A stretch of 64,000 nucleotides of DNA from Bradyrhizobium sp. MOS002. GTDB taxonomy: Bacteria; Pseudomonadota; Alphaproteobacteria; Rhizobiales; Xanthobacteraceae. Shown in pieces: positions 42,828 to 52,087 of the stretch; the stretch's first letter is position 1, and each line of letters opens with the position of its first letter. The notes beneath the pieces were generated by a model. The model was not told where the DNA came from. It worked only from the letters and a program-made list of their open reading frames with translations, and did not search any database. The translations under genes and the position numbers were made by a program. Where the stretch lies: assembly GCF_003020115.1 (NCBI RefSeq), contig NZ_PYFX01000015.1, positions 62,001 through 126,000 of the forward strand, given 5' to 3'.

Positions 42828-45800
42828 GGGCTTCGCTCTCGATACTGGACAGAATGCGAAGCAGTCCGGACAGCGGCGCATGGAGCCCCTCAGGCCGGTG
42901 GGACAGCTCGTACTCTACTTCCTTAAACGCTTGATCAAGCAGGAAAAACGTTAACAGGCCGGTCGCGGATTGCCGATCCTCCGGCCACAGCCGCCGATCG
43001 GTCATGGCTTCGCGGTAGGCGGTGAGGAACGTCGCGGTGGCGCGCTCGCGCCATTCGCCAAGCGCAGCCGTAAGCCGGCCCTGTTCGTCGGAGGCGCCCG
43101 TGAGCGCGCGGTGAAGCGCCGCGTTAACCGAAAGATCAATCGAGCGGATCAGACCGGCAACGTCGCGCGCCGCGGGCAACTTGCGCCGCTTGTCGGCCTG
43201 CGGCAAACGCGGATCTCCGTCGAAGTCGATGATGAAGATATCGTCCTTCACGATCAGAGTTTGCCCGAGGCGGAAGTCGCCATGATGACGGATGTTCAAC
43301 CCGCCGATCGCGGAAGGCAACAGCGCGTTGAGCCGGCCGGACAGGGACGCGCGCGCCGCGGTGAGCTGATTGGCCAGCGGTCGGTCCACCTCCCGCAGGC
43401 CGTCGCTGCTGGCGGCCAGGCGCTCGAAAACGCGCTCGGCCCGTGCCTTGAGCTCGGATGACCAGCGCTTGACGTGTGCAGAGCCGATAGGCTCCGGCGC
43501 GAGATCGCCTGGCTTTGCGGCGGCCAGAGCCACATGCAGCTCGGCGAGCCGCCGGCCGATCTGCGCGATGAAGTGCAGATAGGGCGCTTGCTCCTGGGTC
43601 TCCCGGGGCATCTCGCCCGGGGGCAGCACCCGCTGCTCGTCGATATAGCGGTCGAGATAGCCCGCGGTGACAGCCCAGCCGTCGCCCTGGTTCTCGACAT
43701 AGGCGTGCAGCACGCCGACTGCGCTGCGACTGTCGTCTTCGACCAGCTCGACGCTGCCGAGCAGTGCAGGCGTATTGGCAAAGCGGGCGATTTCGGTGAG
43801 GTAGGAGCCGATCTCGATCTCGGGATTGATGCCGCCTTCGAGCTGGCGATAGATCTTGGCGACATACTGGTTGTCGACCAGCGCTGTGCTGTTCGACTGC
43901 TCGATCGCGCGGATGCGTTCGGGCTCCTTGATGGTGTACTCGGCAAACCGGCTGGTCGCCTTGAACTCCAGCCGCAGATTGTTTTCTTCCACCACCAGGT
44001 TCTGCGACAGATTGCGCAGGAACAGGCCAATGAAGATCTGCTCGGTCGCCACATCCAGCAGCGTCCCTTCGCGGGCGCCCTGGCGCACGGCGGCGAGCGC
44101 CCTGGGATTGAAGCGTTCACGGTCGAAGCGCACCCATTCGATCTGCATCGGCAGCACGTAGCGCGTGGTGACGTCGCCCTGCGCCGCCTCGAAGAACGCG
44201 ATCCAGGGCCTGTTGTCGCCGATATCGCAGAACGGCACCGCCGAGGTCAGCGTCGGCTTGATGTGCTTGGGATTGTGCTCCGGATACCAGCGCGTGCGCG
44301 ACAGGAATCCCGGCAGCACCTCATGCTCGAACACGCCGCGCTCGCGCGCCAGCGACACCCAGGTCGAGTTCACGGGCACCACCAGCGTCTCGAATTCCGG
44401 CACTGCGCGCGGCGTCACCGGCTCGGACTTGTCGCGCTCGGTGAGCTGGAACCAGTAGAAGCCATAGGGCCCCAGCGTGACCATGTAGGGTAGCTCGCCG
44501 ATCGGCGGAAACCGCGTGCGGCCGAGCATCTCCTGCGGGATGCGGTCCTTCCATGGCGACAGATCGAGCTCGGTCGCCTGGGCCGCGCGCGACAGATTGG
44601 CGACGCAGAGGATCACCTCGTCGCGGTACTGGCGGACATAGGCCAGCACGGCGCGATTGGCGGGACGGATGAACGTCATGGTACCACGGCCGAAGGCGAG
44701 CGTCGATTTGCGCACCGAGATCAGGCGCTTGGTCGCGCTGAGCAGCGAGGACAGGCTGCGCGACTGTGCCTCCACGTTCACCGATTCGTAGCCGTAGACG
44801 GGATCCATGATCAGAGGCGCATAGAGGCGGGCCGGGTCGCAGCGCGAGAAGCCGCCGTTGCGGTCCGGGCTCCACTGCATCGGCGTGCGCACGCCGTTGC
44901 GGTCGCCGAGATAGATGTTGTCGCCCATCCCGATCTCGTCGCCGTAATAGATGATCGGCGTGCCGGGGAAGGACAGCAGCAGCGAGTTCATCAGCTCGAT
45001 CTTGCGCCGGTCGTTGTCCATCAGCGGCGCGAGGCGCCGGCGGATGCCGACATTGATGCGGGCGCGCGGATCGTTGGCGTAGGTGGTCCAGAGATAGTCC
45101 CGCTCGACGTCCGTGACCATCTCCAGCGTCAGCTCGTCATGGTTGCGCAGGAACAGCGCCCATTGGCAGCTTGCCGGAATGTCCGGCGTCTGGCGCAAAA
45201 TGTCGGTGATCGGGAAGCGGTCCTCCTGCGCGATCGCCATGTAGATGCGCGGCATCAGCGGGAAATGGTAGGCCATGTGGCATTCGTCGCCGCGGCCGAA
45301 ATATTCCTGCACGTCCTCCGGCCATTGATTGGCCTCGGCCAGCAGCAGCTTTCCCTTGGAATAGGAATCCAGTTCCTGGCGCAGCCGCTTGATGATCGCA
45401 TGCGTCTCGGGAAGGTTCTCGTTCGAGGTGCCCTCGCGCTCGCAGAGATAGGGAATGGCATCGAGCCGGAAGCCGTCGACGCCGGCATCCAGCCAGCGCT
45501 TCATCACCTGGATCAGCGCGCTGACGACGCGCGGATTGTCGAAATTGAGGTCCGGCTGGTGCGAGAAGAAGCGATGCCAGTAGAACGCGCCGGCCTCGTG
45601 ATCCCAGGTCCAGTTCGATTTCTCCGTGTCGGTGAAGATGATCCGCGTGCCCTGGTATTTCTGGTCGGTGTCGCTCCAGACATACCAGTTGCGGGCGCTC
45701 GAGCCTGCAGGACTGCGGCGCGCGCGCTTGAACCAATTGTGCTGGTCCGAGGTGTGGTTGACGACCAGCTCGGTGATGACGCGCAGGCCGCGCTTCTGCG

Positions 45801-46113
45801 CTTCCTGGATGAAGCGCTTGAAGTCCTTCATCGTTCCGAAATCGGGATTGACCGCGCCGTAGTCGCCGATGTCGTAGCCGTCGTCGCGGCCGGGCGAGGG
45901 ATAGAACGGCAACAGCCACAGCGCGGTCACGCCGAGCTCCTGGAGATAAGGCAGCTTCTCGGTCAGCCCTGCGAAATCGCCGATGCCATCATGATTGCTA
46001 TCGGCAAACGCCTTGACGTGGAGCTGATAGATGATGGCGTCCTTGTACCAGAGTTCATCCACGATCTCGGCAGCCTCGGCTTTCTTGGTGTCGACGGAAG
46101 GCAATACGTTCAT
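42820..46113 (-). CDS. treS: Trehalose synthase fused to maltokinase (TreS-Mak)
   Basis: A 1097-residue fusion. The GH13 part (about 1-560) interconverts trehalose and maltose: VITELVVNHTSDQHNWFK, GFRLDAIPYLCERE, KLLLAEANQWPEDV, FLRNHDELTLEMV. The C-terminal part (about 600-1097) is a Pep2/maltokinase domain phosphorylating maltose to maltose-1-phosphate; its kinase-fold signature is HHGDFRLGQTLIVKDDIFIIDFDGDP. The fusion joins the two steps that feed GlgE, encoded 11 nt upstream. The ATG at 46113 is used; the frame continues to 46194 inside glgE. Confidence 0.95.
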   Translation of the reverse strand: MNVLPSVDTKKAEAAEIVDELWYKDAIIYQLHVKAFADSNHDGIGDFAGLTEKLPYLQELGVTALWLLPFYPSPGRDDGYDIGDYGAVNPDFGTMKDFKRFIQEAQKRGLRVITELVVNHTSDQHNWFKRARRSPAGSSARNWYVWSDTDQKYQGTRIIFTDTEKSNWTWDHEAGAFYWHRFFSHQPDLNFDNPRVVSALIQVMKRWLDAGVDGFRLDAIPYLCEREGTSNENLPETHAIIKRLRQELDSYSKGKLLLAEANQWPEDVQEYFGRGDECHMAYHFPLMPRIYMAIAQEDRFPITDILRQTPDIPASCQWALFLRNHDELTLEMVTDVERDYLWTTYANDPRARINVGIRRRLAPLMDNDRRKIELMNSLLLSFPGTPIIYYGDEIGMGDNIYLGDRNGVRTPMQWSPDRNGGFSRCDPARLYAPLIMDPVYGYESVNVEAQSRSLSSLLSATKRLISVRKSTLAFGRGTMTFIRPANRAVLAYVRQYRDEVILCVANLSRAAQATELDLSPWKDRIPQEMLGRTRFPPIGELPYMVTLGPYGFYWFQLTERDKSEPVTPRAVPEFETLVVPVNSTWVSLARERGVFEHEVLPGFLSRTRWYPEHNPKHIKPTLTSAVPFCDIGDNRPWIAFFEAAQGDVTTRYVLPMQIEWVRFDRERFNPRALAAVRQGAREGTLLDVATEQIFIGLFLRNLSQNLVVEENNLRLEFKATSRFAEYTIKEPERIRAIEQSNSTALVDNQYVAKIYRQLEGGINPEIEIGSYLTEIARFANTPALLGSVELVEDDSRSAVGVLHAYVENQGDGWAVTAGYLDRYIDEQRVLPPGEMPRETQEQAPYLHFIAQIGRRLAELHVALAAAKPGDLAPEPIGSAHVKRWSSELKARAERVFERLAASSDGLREVDRPLANQLTAARASLSGRLNALLPSAIGGLNIRHHGDFRLGQTLIVKDDIFIIDFDGDPRLPQADKRRKLPAARDVAGLIRSIDLSVNAALHRALTGASDEQGRLTAALGEWRERATATFLTAYREAMTDRRLWPEDRQSATGLLTFFLLDQAFKEVEYELSHRPEGLHAPLSGLLRILSSIESEAHA

Positions 46114-46124
46114 GGCGTGCGCCC

Positions 46125-48071
46125 CTACGCCAGGCAGCGGAACAGCAGCGCCGGATCGCGGTCGGGATCGATACGCAACCTGATCCCGCCCCATTCGATG
46201 CGGGCCTGTTCGCCGGTGAGGAGGTTTTCGAGTGCCGACACGTGGTGTCGCTGCCCGCCGGCGTCAACCGTGATGTCGCCGAGCGGCAACCAGAATTCGC
46301 GTACGTGGCGCGAGAGCGCGACCACGGCCACGACGATGTTGGCCGGGTCGGTCGCTTCCTTGACGAAGGCAATCGTCTCGTCGTCTTCGATGCCGAGGAA
46401 GCGCAGGTTCGCCGTCTGCCGAAGCGCGGCATTCTCGTTGCGGATGCGATTGAGCTCCGTGATATAGGCCTTGATGGTGCCGGGCTTGTCCCAGTCGCGC
46501 TGCTTGATCTGGTATTTCTCGGAGTCGAGATACTCCTCGCGGCCGGGGATCGCGTCGTGCTCCAGCAACTCGAACCCGCTGTAGACGCCGTAATTGCCGG
46601 ACAACGTCGCGGCGAGCGCGACGCGCGATCTGAACGCCCATGTCTCCCCGCCTTGGAGATGATAGGGCAAAAGATCGGGCGTGTTCACGAACAGGTTCGG
46701 CCGATAGAAGTCACGTTCCGGATAACGCGTCAGCTCACCGAGATATTGCTGCAGCTCCCACTTCGCCGTGCGCCAGGGGAAATAGCTGAACGATTGTGCA
46801 AAGCCGAGCTTGGCGAGCCCCTTCATCAGCTTCGGGCGCGCAAACGTCTTGGAGAACAGGATTACCTCGGGATGCCGGCGGCGGATGTCACGGATCAGCC
46901 ATTCCCAGAAGGCGAGCGGCGCGGTGTCGTGATTGTCGATGGCGAAGATGGTGACGCCGTGGTCGATCCAGAACAGCATGGCGTCGCGAAATGCGTTCCA
47001 CAGTCCAGCCCGGTCGACGGACGTGAAATCGGGGATGACGATGTCGGAATAGGGGCCCTCAGCCGTCCGCACCGAGCGGTCCGGGCGCCATTTGAACCAT
47101 TCCGGATGCTGTGTCAGCCACGGGTGGTCCGGCGAGCATTGCACGGCGAAGTCGAGCGCGAGCTCGAGCCCGTATTCCAGGCAGGTCGCGACCAGCGCGC
47201 GAAAATCCTCAATCGTGCCGAGTTCGGGATGCAGCGCGTCGTGCCCGCCTTCAATGGCGCCGATCGCATAAGGCGAGCCGGGATCGCCTTCGCTCGCTAC
47301 CGGCGTGTTGTTGCGGCCCTTGCGCCGGGTGCGGCCAATGGGATGAATGGGCGTGAAGTAGAGCACGTCGAAGCCCATCGCGGCGATGTCGGGCACGCGC
47401 ACGATGCAGTCGCGGAGCGTGCCATGCTGTCCTGCCACCATGCTCTGGCTGCGCGGCATCATCTGATACCAGGCGCCGAAGCGCGCCTTGTCGCGGTCGA
47501 CGAACAGCGGGAATAGCGCCGAGCGCGTGAGGTCCGGCCGCGACTGGCTCTCGGCCATGGCTGCGCCGAGCTCGGTTGCCAGCAGCGGGGCAACGTCGCC
47601 GGTCTGAAGATAGTCCTCGCATTGCCTGACGATGACGGCGGCGGCGTCCTGCTGCGCGCCATGCGCCTTGGTCAGAAGGCCGGCGCCCTCGATCGCATCG
47701 AGGGTGACGTCGGCACCGGAGCGCTGCTTGCGCGTGATGGCGTGCGACCAGGTGGCGAACTCGTCGGTCCAGGCTTCGATCGCATAGACATATTTGCCGG
47801 GCTCGACGGGTGTGAACGCGCCGGACCAGCGGTCATTGCCGTGAGGGATCATCGGCTCGCTCTGCCATTCGCGGTCCTGTTCTTGTCGCCAGATCAGCGC
47901 TGCGCCGATCACTGCGTCGCCGTCGCGGTAGATGTCGGCCCAGACCTCGACCCGTTCGCGCGCGATCCGCTTCACGGCGAAGCGCCCGCCGTCGATCAGG
48001 GGATAGACGTCTTCGATGAGGAAAGTGCTGCCGGCTGCGGCACTCTCGACAGTTTGAATTGTCTTGTTCAC
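46125..48071 (-). CDS. glgE: GlgE-type maltosyltransferase (GH13_3), acid/base glutamate replaced
   Basis: A 648-residue protein with the GlgE layout: N-terminal DUF3416-like domain (about 1-190), then ALDFAVQCSPDHPWLTQHPEWF and IFAIDNHDTAPLAFWEWLI with nucleophile D379. GlgE transfers maltose from maltose-1-phosphate to glucan. In characterised GlgE the acid/base Glu lies in FLAEAF(T)RP; here it reads LFSKTFARP, with Lys (AAG, 46850-46848, K408). Canonical activity is therefore doubtful although context (treS-mak, glgB) fits the pathway. It is the first gene of the operon, divergent from malQ. Confidence 0.85.
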   Translation of the reverse strand: MNKTIQTVESAAAGSTFLIEDVYPLIDGGRFAVKRIARERVEVWADIYRDGDAVIGAALIWRQEQDREWQSEPMIPHGNDRWSGAFTPVEPGKYVYAIEAWTDEFATWSHAITRKQRSGADVTLDAIEGAGLLTKAHGAQQDAAAVIVRQCEDYLQTGDVAPLLATELGAAMAESQSRPDLTRSALFPLFVDRDKARFGAWYQMMPRSQSMVAGQHGTLRDCIVRVPDIAAMGFDVLYFTPIHPIGRTRRKGRNNTPVASEGDPGSPYAIGAIEGGHDALHPELGTIEDFRALVATCLEYGLELALDFAVQCSPDHPWLTQHPEWFKWRPDRSVRTAEGPYSDIVIPDFTSVDRAGLWNAFRDAMLFWIDHGVTIFAIDNHDTAPLAFWEWLIRDIRRRHPEVILFSKTFARPKLMKGLAKLGFAQSFSYFPWRTAKWELQQYLGELTRYPERDFYRPNLFVNTPDLLPYHLQGGETWAFRSRVALAATLSGNYGVYSGFELLEHDAIPGREEYLDSEKYQIKQRDWDKPGTIKAYITELNRIRNENAALRQTANLRFLGIEDDETIAFVKEATDPANIVVAVVALSRHVREFWLPLGDITVDAGGQRHHVSALENLLTGEQARIEWGGIRLRIDPDRDPALLFRCLA

Positions 48072-48171
48072 GGTGATGCCATTGACAAGAAAGCAGGAGC
48101 CCGTTTCCCTTGCCGGGAACCTACGCTTGATACCTATATAGAAAGCCGCTTGTGTGTCATTGGTTCCCTGG

Positions 48172-48197
48172 GGAACGGCAGGCGCGGTTCGCGAGTT
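48172..48197 (+). promoter_or_regulatory. EcfG-type promoter of malQ
   Basis: GGAAC (48172-48176), 17 nt, AGTT (48194-48197), about 79 nt before the malQ ATG. A divergent GGAAC on the - strand (48167-48163) forms with it the palindrome GTTCCC-TG-GGGAAC at 48163-48176. On the glgE side the -10 would be CTTT (48145-48142), one mismatch from the expected GTT core. Confidence 0.5.
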
Positions 48198-48275
48198 AAC
48201 CCAGACTAACCTCTTCCGTCACCTCGTTAAAATCAATTCCCCCGGCCAGAGAATGGCTTGCAAGCTGCGTGCCGA

Positions 48276-50237
48276 ATGGATCTTTTAGCTCAAGCCCGTA
48301 TCAAGGGCGTTCAGTCTGAATTCGTCGATGCCCTCGGAAAGCTGCGGATCACGGATCCCGTGGCCCTCAAATCCATCCTCGACGCCCTGCCGGAGAAGCG
48401 GGTTTATCGCTTCGTCAGCGGGCCCGTGGTGGTACGCGCCCTGGGACATCCGCGCACCGAATTGGCGACGATCGGTGCGCCGCCGCTCAAATGGAAGATG
48501 ACCGGCAACGGCAACGTGATCGCGCAGGGTGAGACGCGCGAACCCGTGATCGCCTGGCCCGCCGGCCTGCCGCTCGGCTATCACCGGCTGACGCTGACCG
48601 ATGCCGAAGGTGTGACCGAAGAGGTGCCGATGATCGTGGCGCCGGAGCGGGCCTTTGGCGGCGATTTCGACCGCGGCTGGCTGCTTGCCGTGCAGCTCTA
48701 CAGCGTCCGCTCGGACCGTAATTGGGGCATCGGCGATTTCACCGACCTCGCCGGTCTCGTTCGGCTGGCCAAGCAATTGGGGGCCGACGGCGTCGGGCTC
48801 AATCCCCTGCATGTGTTGTTCGACGACCATCCGGCCGACTGCAGCCCCTATTCGCCGAACAGCCGGCTGTTTCTCAATCCGCTCTACATCGACGTCGAGG
48901 CGATTCCGGAATTTTCCCCCGACCTCGTCCCCGACGCGGCCGTGACCGCCGCGCGGCTCCGTAAGGGCGATCGTGTGCCCTATCCGGACATGGCGGCCTT
49001 GAAATGGCTGGCCTTGCGTGCCGCCTTCGACAGCTTCGTGAAAACCGCGAGCGGTGTCCGCCGCAACGAGTTCGACGCTTTCCGCGCGGCTCGCGCGCCG
49101 CTGTTGTCCCGTTTTGCCTGCTTTGAGGTGCTCCGCCATCGCTTCGCGGCGCCGTGGTGGGAATGGCCGAAGCAATGGCAGCAGCCGGACGCGACGAAAT
49201 GCGCCGAGCTGCGCAATGGGCCCGACAAGCACGAGGTCGAGTTCGTCGAATTCGTGCAATGGACGGCCGACAGCCAGTTGCATGCCGCCAAGGAGCTGGC
49301 CAGTCAGCTCGGCATGCGGGTCGGGCTCTATCTCGACGTCGCCGTCGGCGTGCAGTCGAACGGCTTCGATGCCTGGAACGAGCAGGGGGCGATCTCCCGT
49401 CATCTCGCCGTCGGCGCGCCGCCGGACGTGCTCAACACTATCGGCCAGGATTGGGGCCTCGCCGGCTTCAATGCCGGCGGCCTGGAGGCGCAATCCTTCG
49501 TGCCGTTTGCCGATATGCTCGCAGCTTCGATGCGCCATTCCGGGGCCATCCGTCTCGATCACGTGCTGGGCTTGAAGCGGCTGTATCTGGTGCCGCGCGG
49601 CTTCAAGCCCGACAACGGCGCCTATGTGCAGATGCCGTTCGAGGCGCTGCTGGCCACCGTGGCGCGCGAGAGCGCGGCCCATAAGTGCATCGTGATCGGC
49701 GAGGACCTCGGCACGGTGCCGGAAGGTTTCCGCGAGACCATGCAGGATTTCGGCATCTGGTCCTACCTCGTCATGATGTTCGAGCGCGACGATGCCGGCC
49801 ATTTCCGCGCCGTCGATCACTACCGGCCCAACGCGCTGGTGACGCTGAACACGCATGATTTGTCGACCTATGCCGGCTGGCGCTCCTTCAGCGATCTCAG
49901 GATGAAGCGCTCGCTCGGGCTCGATCCCGGCGAGAACGACCAGGCCCGCTGGGATGCGCTGGGCCAGCTCGACGAGATCCTGCGCCAGAATGGCATTCGT
50001 GCAAACGACCTCTATTCGGTGCTCGCCTTCCTGTCGCGCACGCCCTCGCGGCTGCTTGCGGTGTCGCTGGAGGATCTGCTCGGCGTGATCGACCAGCCCA
50101 ACATTCCCGGCACAATCGACGAGCATCCGAACTGGCGCCAGCGCCTGCCCGTGACGCTCGACAAGATCGCCTCGAAGGTCGATCTCGCAGCCTTGAAGGC
50201 CGCAACGCGGGAACGCTCGTTGCCCGGCGGGCGTTGA
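48276..50237 (+). CDS. malQ: 4-alpha-glucanotransferase (amylomaltase)
   Basis: A 653-residue GH77 enzyme that disproportionates maltodextrins. Motifs: LLAVQLYSVRSDRNWGIGDFTDL, PYSPNSRLFLNPLYID, the nucleophile region LDHVLGLKRLYLVPRG, acid glutamate in VIGEDLGTVPEGFRE, and LVTLNTHDLSTYAGW. The ATG at 48276 is preferred over an in-frame TTG at 48258. It is divergent from the glycogen/trehalose operon and 43 nt before the GH15 gene. Confidence 0.94.
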   Translation: MDLLAQARIKGVQSEFVDALGKLRITDPVALKSILDALPEKRVYRFVSGPVVVRALGHPRTELATIGAPPLKWKMTGNGNVIAQGETREPVIAWPAGLPLGYHRLTLTDAEGVTEEVPMIVAPERAFGGDFDRGWLLAVQLYSVRSDRNWGIGDFTDLAGLVRLAKQLGADGVGLNPLHVLFDDHPADCSPYSPNSRLFLNPLYIDVEAIPEFSPDLVPDAAVTAARLRKGDRVPYPDMAALKWLALRAAFDSFVKTASGVRRNEFDAFRAARAPLLSRFACFEVLRHRFAAPWWEWPKQWQQPDATKCAELRNGPDKHEVEFVEFVQWTADSQLHAAKELASQLGMRVGLYLDVAVGVQSNGFDAWNEQGAISRHLAVGAPPDVLNTIGQDWGLAGFNAGGLEAQSFVPFADMLAASMRHSGAIRLDHVLGLKRLYLVPRGFKPDNGAYVQMPFEALLATVARESAAHKCIVIGEDLGTVPEGFRETMQDFGIWSYLVMMFERDDAGHFRAVDHYRPNALVTLNTHDLSTYAGWRSFSDLRMKRSLGLDPGENDQARWDALGQLDEILRQNGIRANDLYSVLAFLSRTPSRLLAVSLEDLLGVIDQPNIPGTIDEHPNWRQRLPVTLDKIASKVDLAALKAATRERSLPGGR

Positions 50238-50280
50238 TCGCCGGGGTCTTCCAGGACGCCGTTTCGAGGCTCGCACGACA

Positions 50281-52086
50281 TTGTCTCAGAGGATCGAGGA
50301 CTACGCGCTTATCGGCGACTGCGAGACCGCGGCGCTGGTCGGCCGCAACGGCTCGATCGACTGGCTGTGCTGGCCGGCCTTCGATTCCGATGCCTGCTTT
50401 GCCGCGCTCCTCGGCACGCACAAGAACGGCCGCTGGCTGATCGCGCCGAGCGAGGACGTCACCGCGACGTCGCGCCGCTATCTCGGCGACACCCTTATCC
50501 TCGAAACGCGCTTTGAGACGGAGAGTGGCACGGTTGCGCTGATCGACTTCATGCCGCCGCGCGGCAAGGCCTCCGACATCGTGCGGCTGGTCCGCGGGGT
50601 CAGCGGCATGGTGAAGATGCGGATGGAGCTCGTCATCCGCTTCGGCTTCGGCGTCGACATCCCCTGGGTGCGGCGGATCGACCATTCCCTGCTGGCGGTC
50701 GCCGGGCAGGACATGACCGTGCTGCGGACGCCGGCGAAGACCCGCGGCGAGGATCTGACCACGGTTTCCGATTTCGAGGTGAGGGCCGGCGAGACCGTGC
50801 CGTTCGTGCTGACCTACGGCCCCTCGCATCTGGAGCCACCCGCGCCGATCGACCCGGAGCTCGCGCTCCAGGAGACGGAAAAATTCTGGCAGGACTGGTG
50901 CGGCCACTGTAATCGCGATGGCGACTATCGCGACCTGATCGTGCGCTCGCTGATCACGCTCAAGGCGCTGACCTTCGGTCCGACCGGCGGCATCGTCGCG
51001 GCGCCCACCACCTCCTTGCCGGAGAAGCTCGGCGGCGCCAGGAATTGGGACTACCGCTTCTGCTGGCTGCGCGATGCCACCTTCACGCTGCTGGCGCTGA
51101 TGAATTCGGGCTATACCGAGGAAGCCCTGGCCTGGCACAATTGGCTGTTGCGTGCGGCTGCCGGGTCGCCGGCGAACATGCAGATCATGTACGGCATCTG
51201 GGGCCAGCGGCGGCTGCTGGAATGGGAGGCCGGTTGGCTCGACGGCTATGAGGGCGCGCAGCCGGTGCGCGTCGGCAACGCCGCGCATGCGCAGCTACAG
51301 CTCGACGTCTACGGCGAGTTGATCGACGCCTTCCACCAGTCGCGCATGGCCAAGCTCAAGCTCGACGACGAGACGACCTGGGCGCTGGAATGCGCCGTGC
51401 TCAAGCATCTCGCCGAGGTCTGGGACCAGCCCGATCATGGCATCTGGGAGCGGCGTGGACAGCCGAAGCACTATGTCTTCTCCAAGGTCATGACCTGGGT
51501 CGCCTTTGACCGCGGCATCAAGAGCGCCGAGACCTTCGGCTTCAAGGCGCCGCTCTTGCATTGGCGCGCCTTGCGCGACGCCATTCATCGCGACGTCTGC
51601 AACAACGGCTTCGACGCGGAGGAGAATGCCTTCGTCGAATCCTACGGCTCGAAGCTGCTCGATGCCAGCGTGCTGCTGCTGCCGGCCGTCGGCTTCCTGC
51701 CGGCGGAAGACCCGCGCATCCGCGGCACCATAGCGGCGATGGAAAAACACATGATGCCTGACGGCTTTGTGCTGCGGCACGATCCGCGCGAAGTGTCCGA
51801 GGAGAAGCAGCCGATCGAGGGAGCCTTCCTCGCCTGCACTCTGTGGCTGGCCGATGCCCATGTGCTGTCGGGCGATCTCGACAAGGCGCAGATCCTGTTC
51901 GATCGCGTGGTCGGTATCGCCAATGATGTCGGGCTGCTGGCCGAGGAATATGATTCAGGCGCCAAGCGTCAGACCGGCAATTTCCCCCAGGCGCTGACGC
52001 ATATCGCGCTGGTCAACACCGCACATAATCTTTCGGCGGCAAGGCATGGCAGCGAGAAGCCCGCGATGCAGCGGTCGAAGCAGTGA
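50281..52086 (+). CDS. Glycoside hydrolase family 15 protein (glucoamylase/trehalase-like)
   Basis: A 601-residue enzyme: RIEDYALIGDCETAALVGRNGSIDWLCWP start, the N-terminal beta-sandwich, then the (alpha/alpha)6 barrel with ARNWDYRFCWLRDATFTL, IWERRGQPKHYVFSKVMTWVAFDRG and the late EEYDSGAKRQTGNFPQALTHIALVNTA. No signal peptide, so it is cytoplasmic. GH15 members of this type act as glucoamylases or alpha,alpha-trehalases; beside trehalose genes a trehalase role is quite possible. The start is a TTG at 50281 without a strong ribosome site. It is convergent with the HAD gene, 1 nt apart. Confidence 0.88.
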   Translation: MSQRIEDYALIGDCETAALVGRNGSIDWLCWPAFDSDACFAALLGTHKNGRWLIAPSEDVTATSRRYLGDTLILETRFETESGTVALIDFMPPRGKASDIVRLVRGVSGMVKMRMELVIRFGFGVDIPWVRRIDHSLLAVAGQDMTVLRTPAKTRGEDLTTVSDFEVRAGETVPFVLTYGPSHLEPPAPIDPELALQETEKFWQDWCGHCNRDGDYRDLIVRSLITLKALTFGPTGGIVAAPTTSLPEKLGGARNWDYRFCWLRDATFTLLALMNSGYTEEALAWHNWLLRAAAGSPANMQIMYGIWGQRRLLEWEAGWLDGYEGAQPVRVGNAAHAQLQLDVYGELIDAFHQSRMAKLKLDDETTWALECAVLKHLAEVWDQPDHGIWERRGQPKHYVFSKVMTWVAFDRGIKSAETFGFKAPLLHWRALRDAIHRDVCNNGFDAEENAFVESYGSKLLDASVLLLPAVGFLPAEDPRIRGTIAAMEKHMMPDGFVLRHDPREVSEEKQPIEGAFLACTLWLADAHVLSGDLDKAQILFDRVVGIANDVGLLAEEYDSGAKRQTGNFPQALTHIALVNTAHNLSAARHGSEKPAMQRSKQ

Positions 52087-52087
52087 C

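Noticed and set aside
48142..48167. EcfG promoter for glgE (- strand GGAAC-N17-CTTT)
   Set aside because: The -10 core has T for G in GTT; kept only as part of the palindrome finding, not as a feature.
50523..50540. Sigma-54-like TGGCAC...TTGC inside the GH15 gene
   Set aside because: Wrong spacing and within coding sequence.
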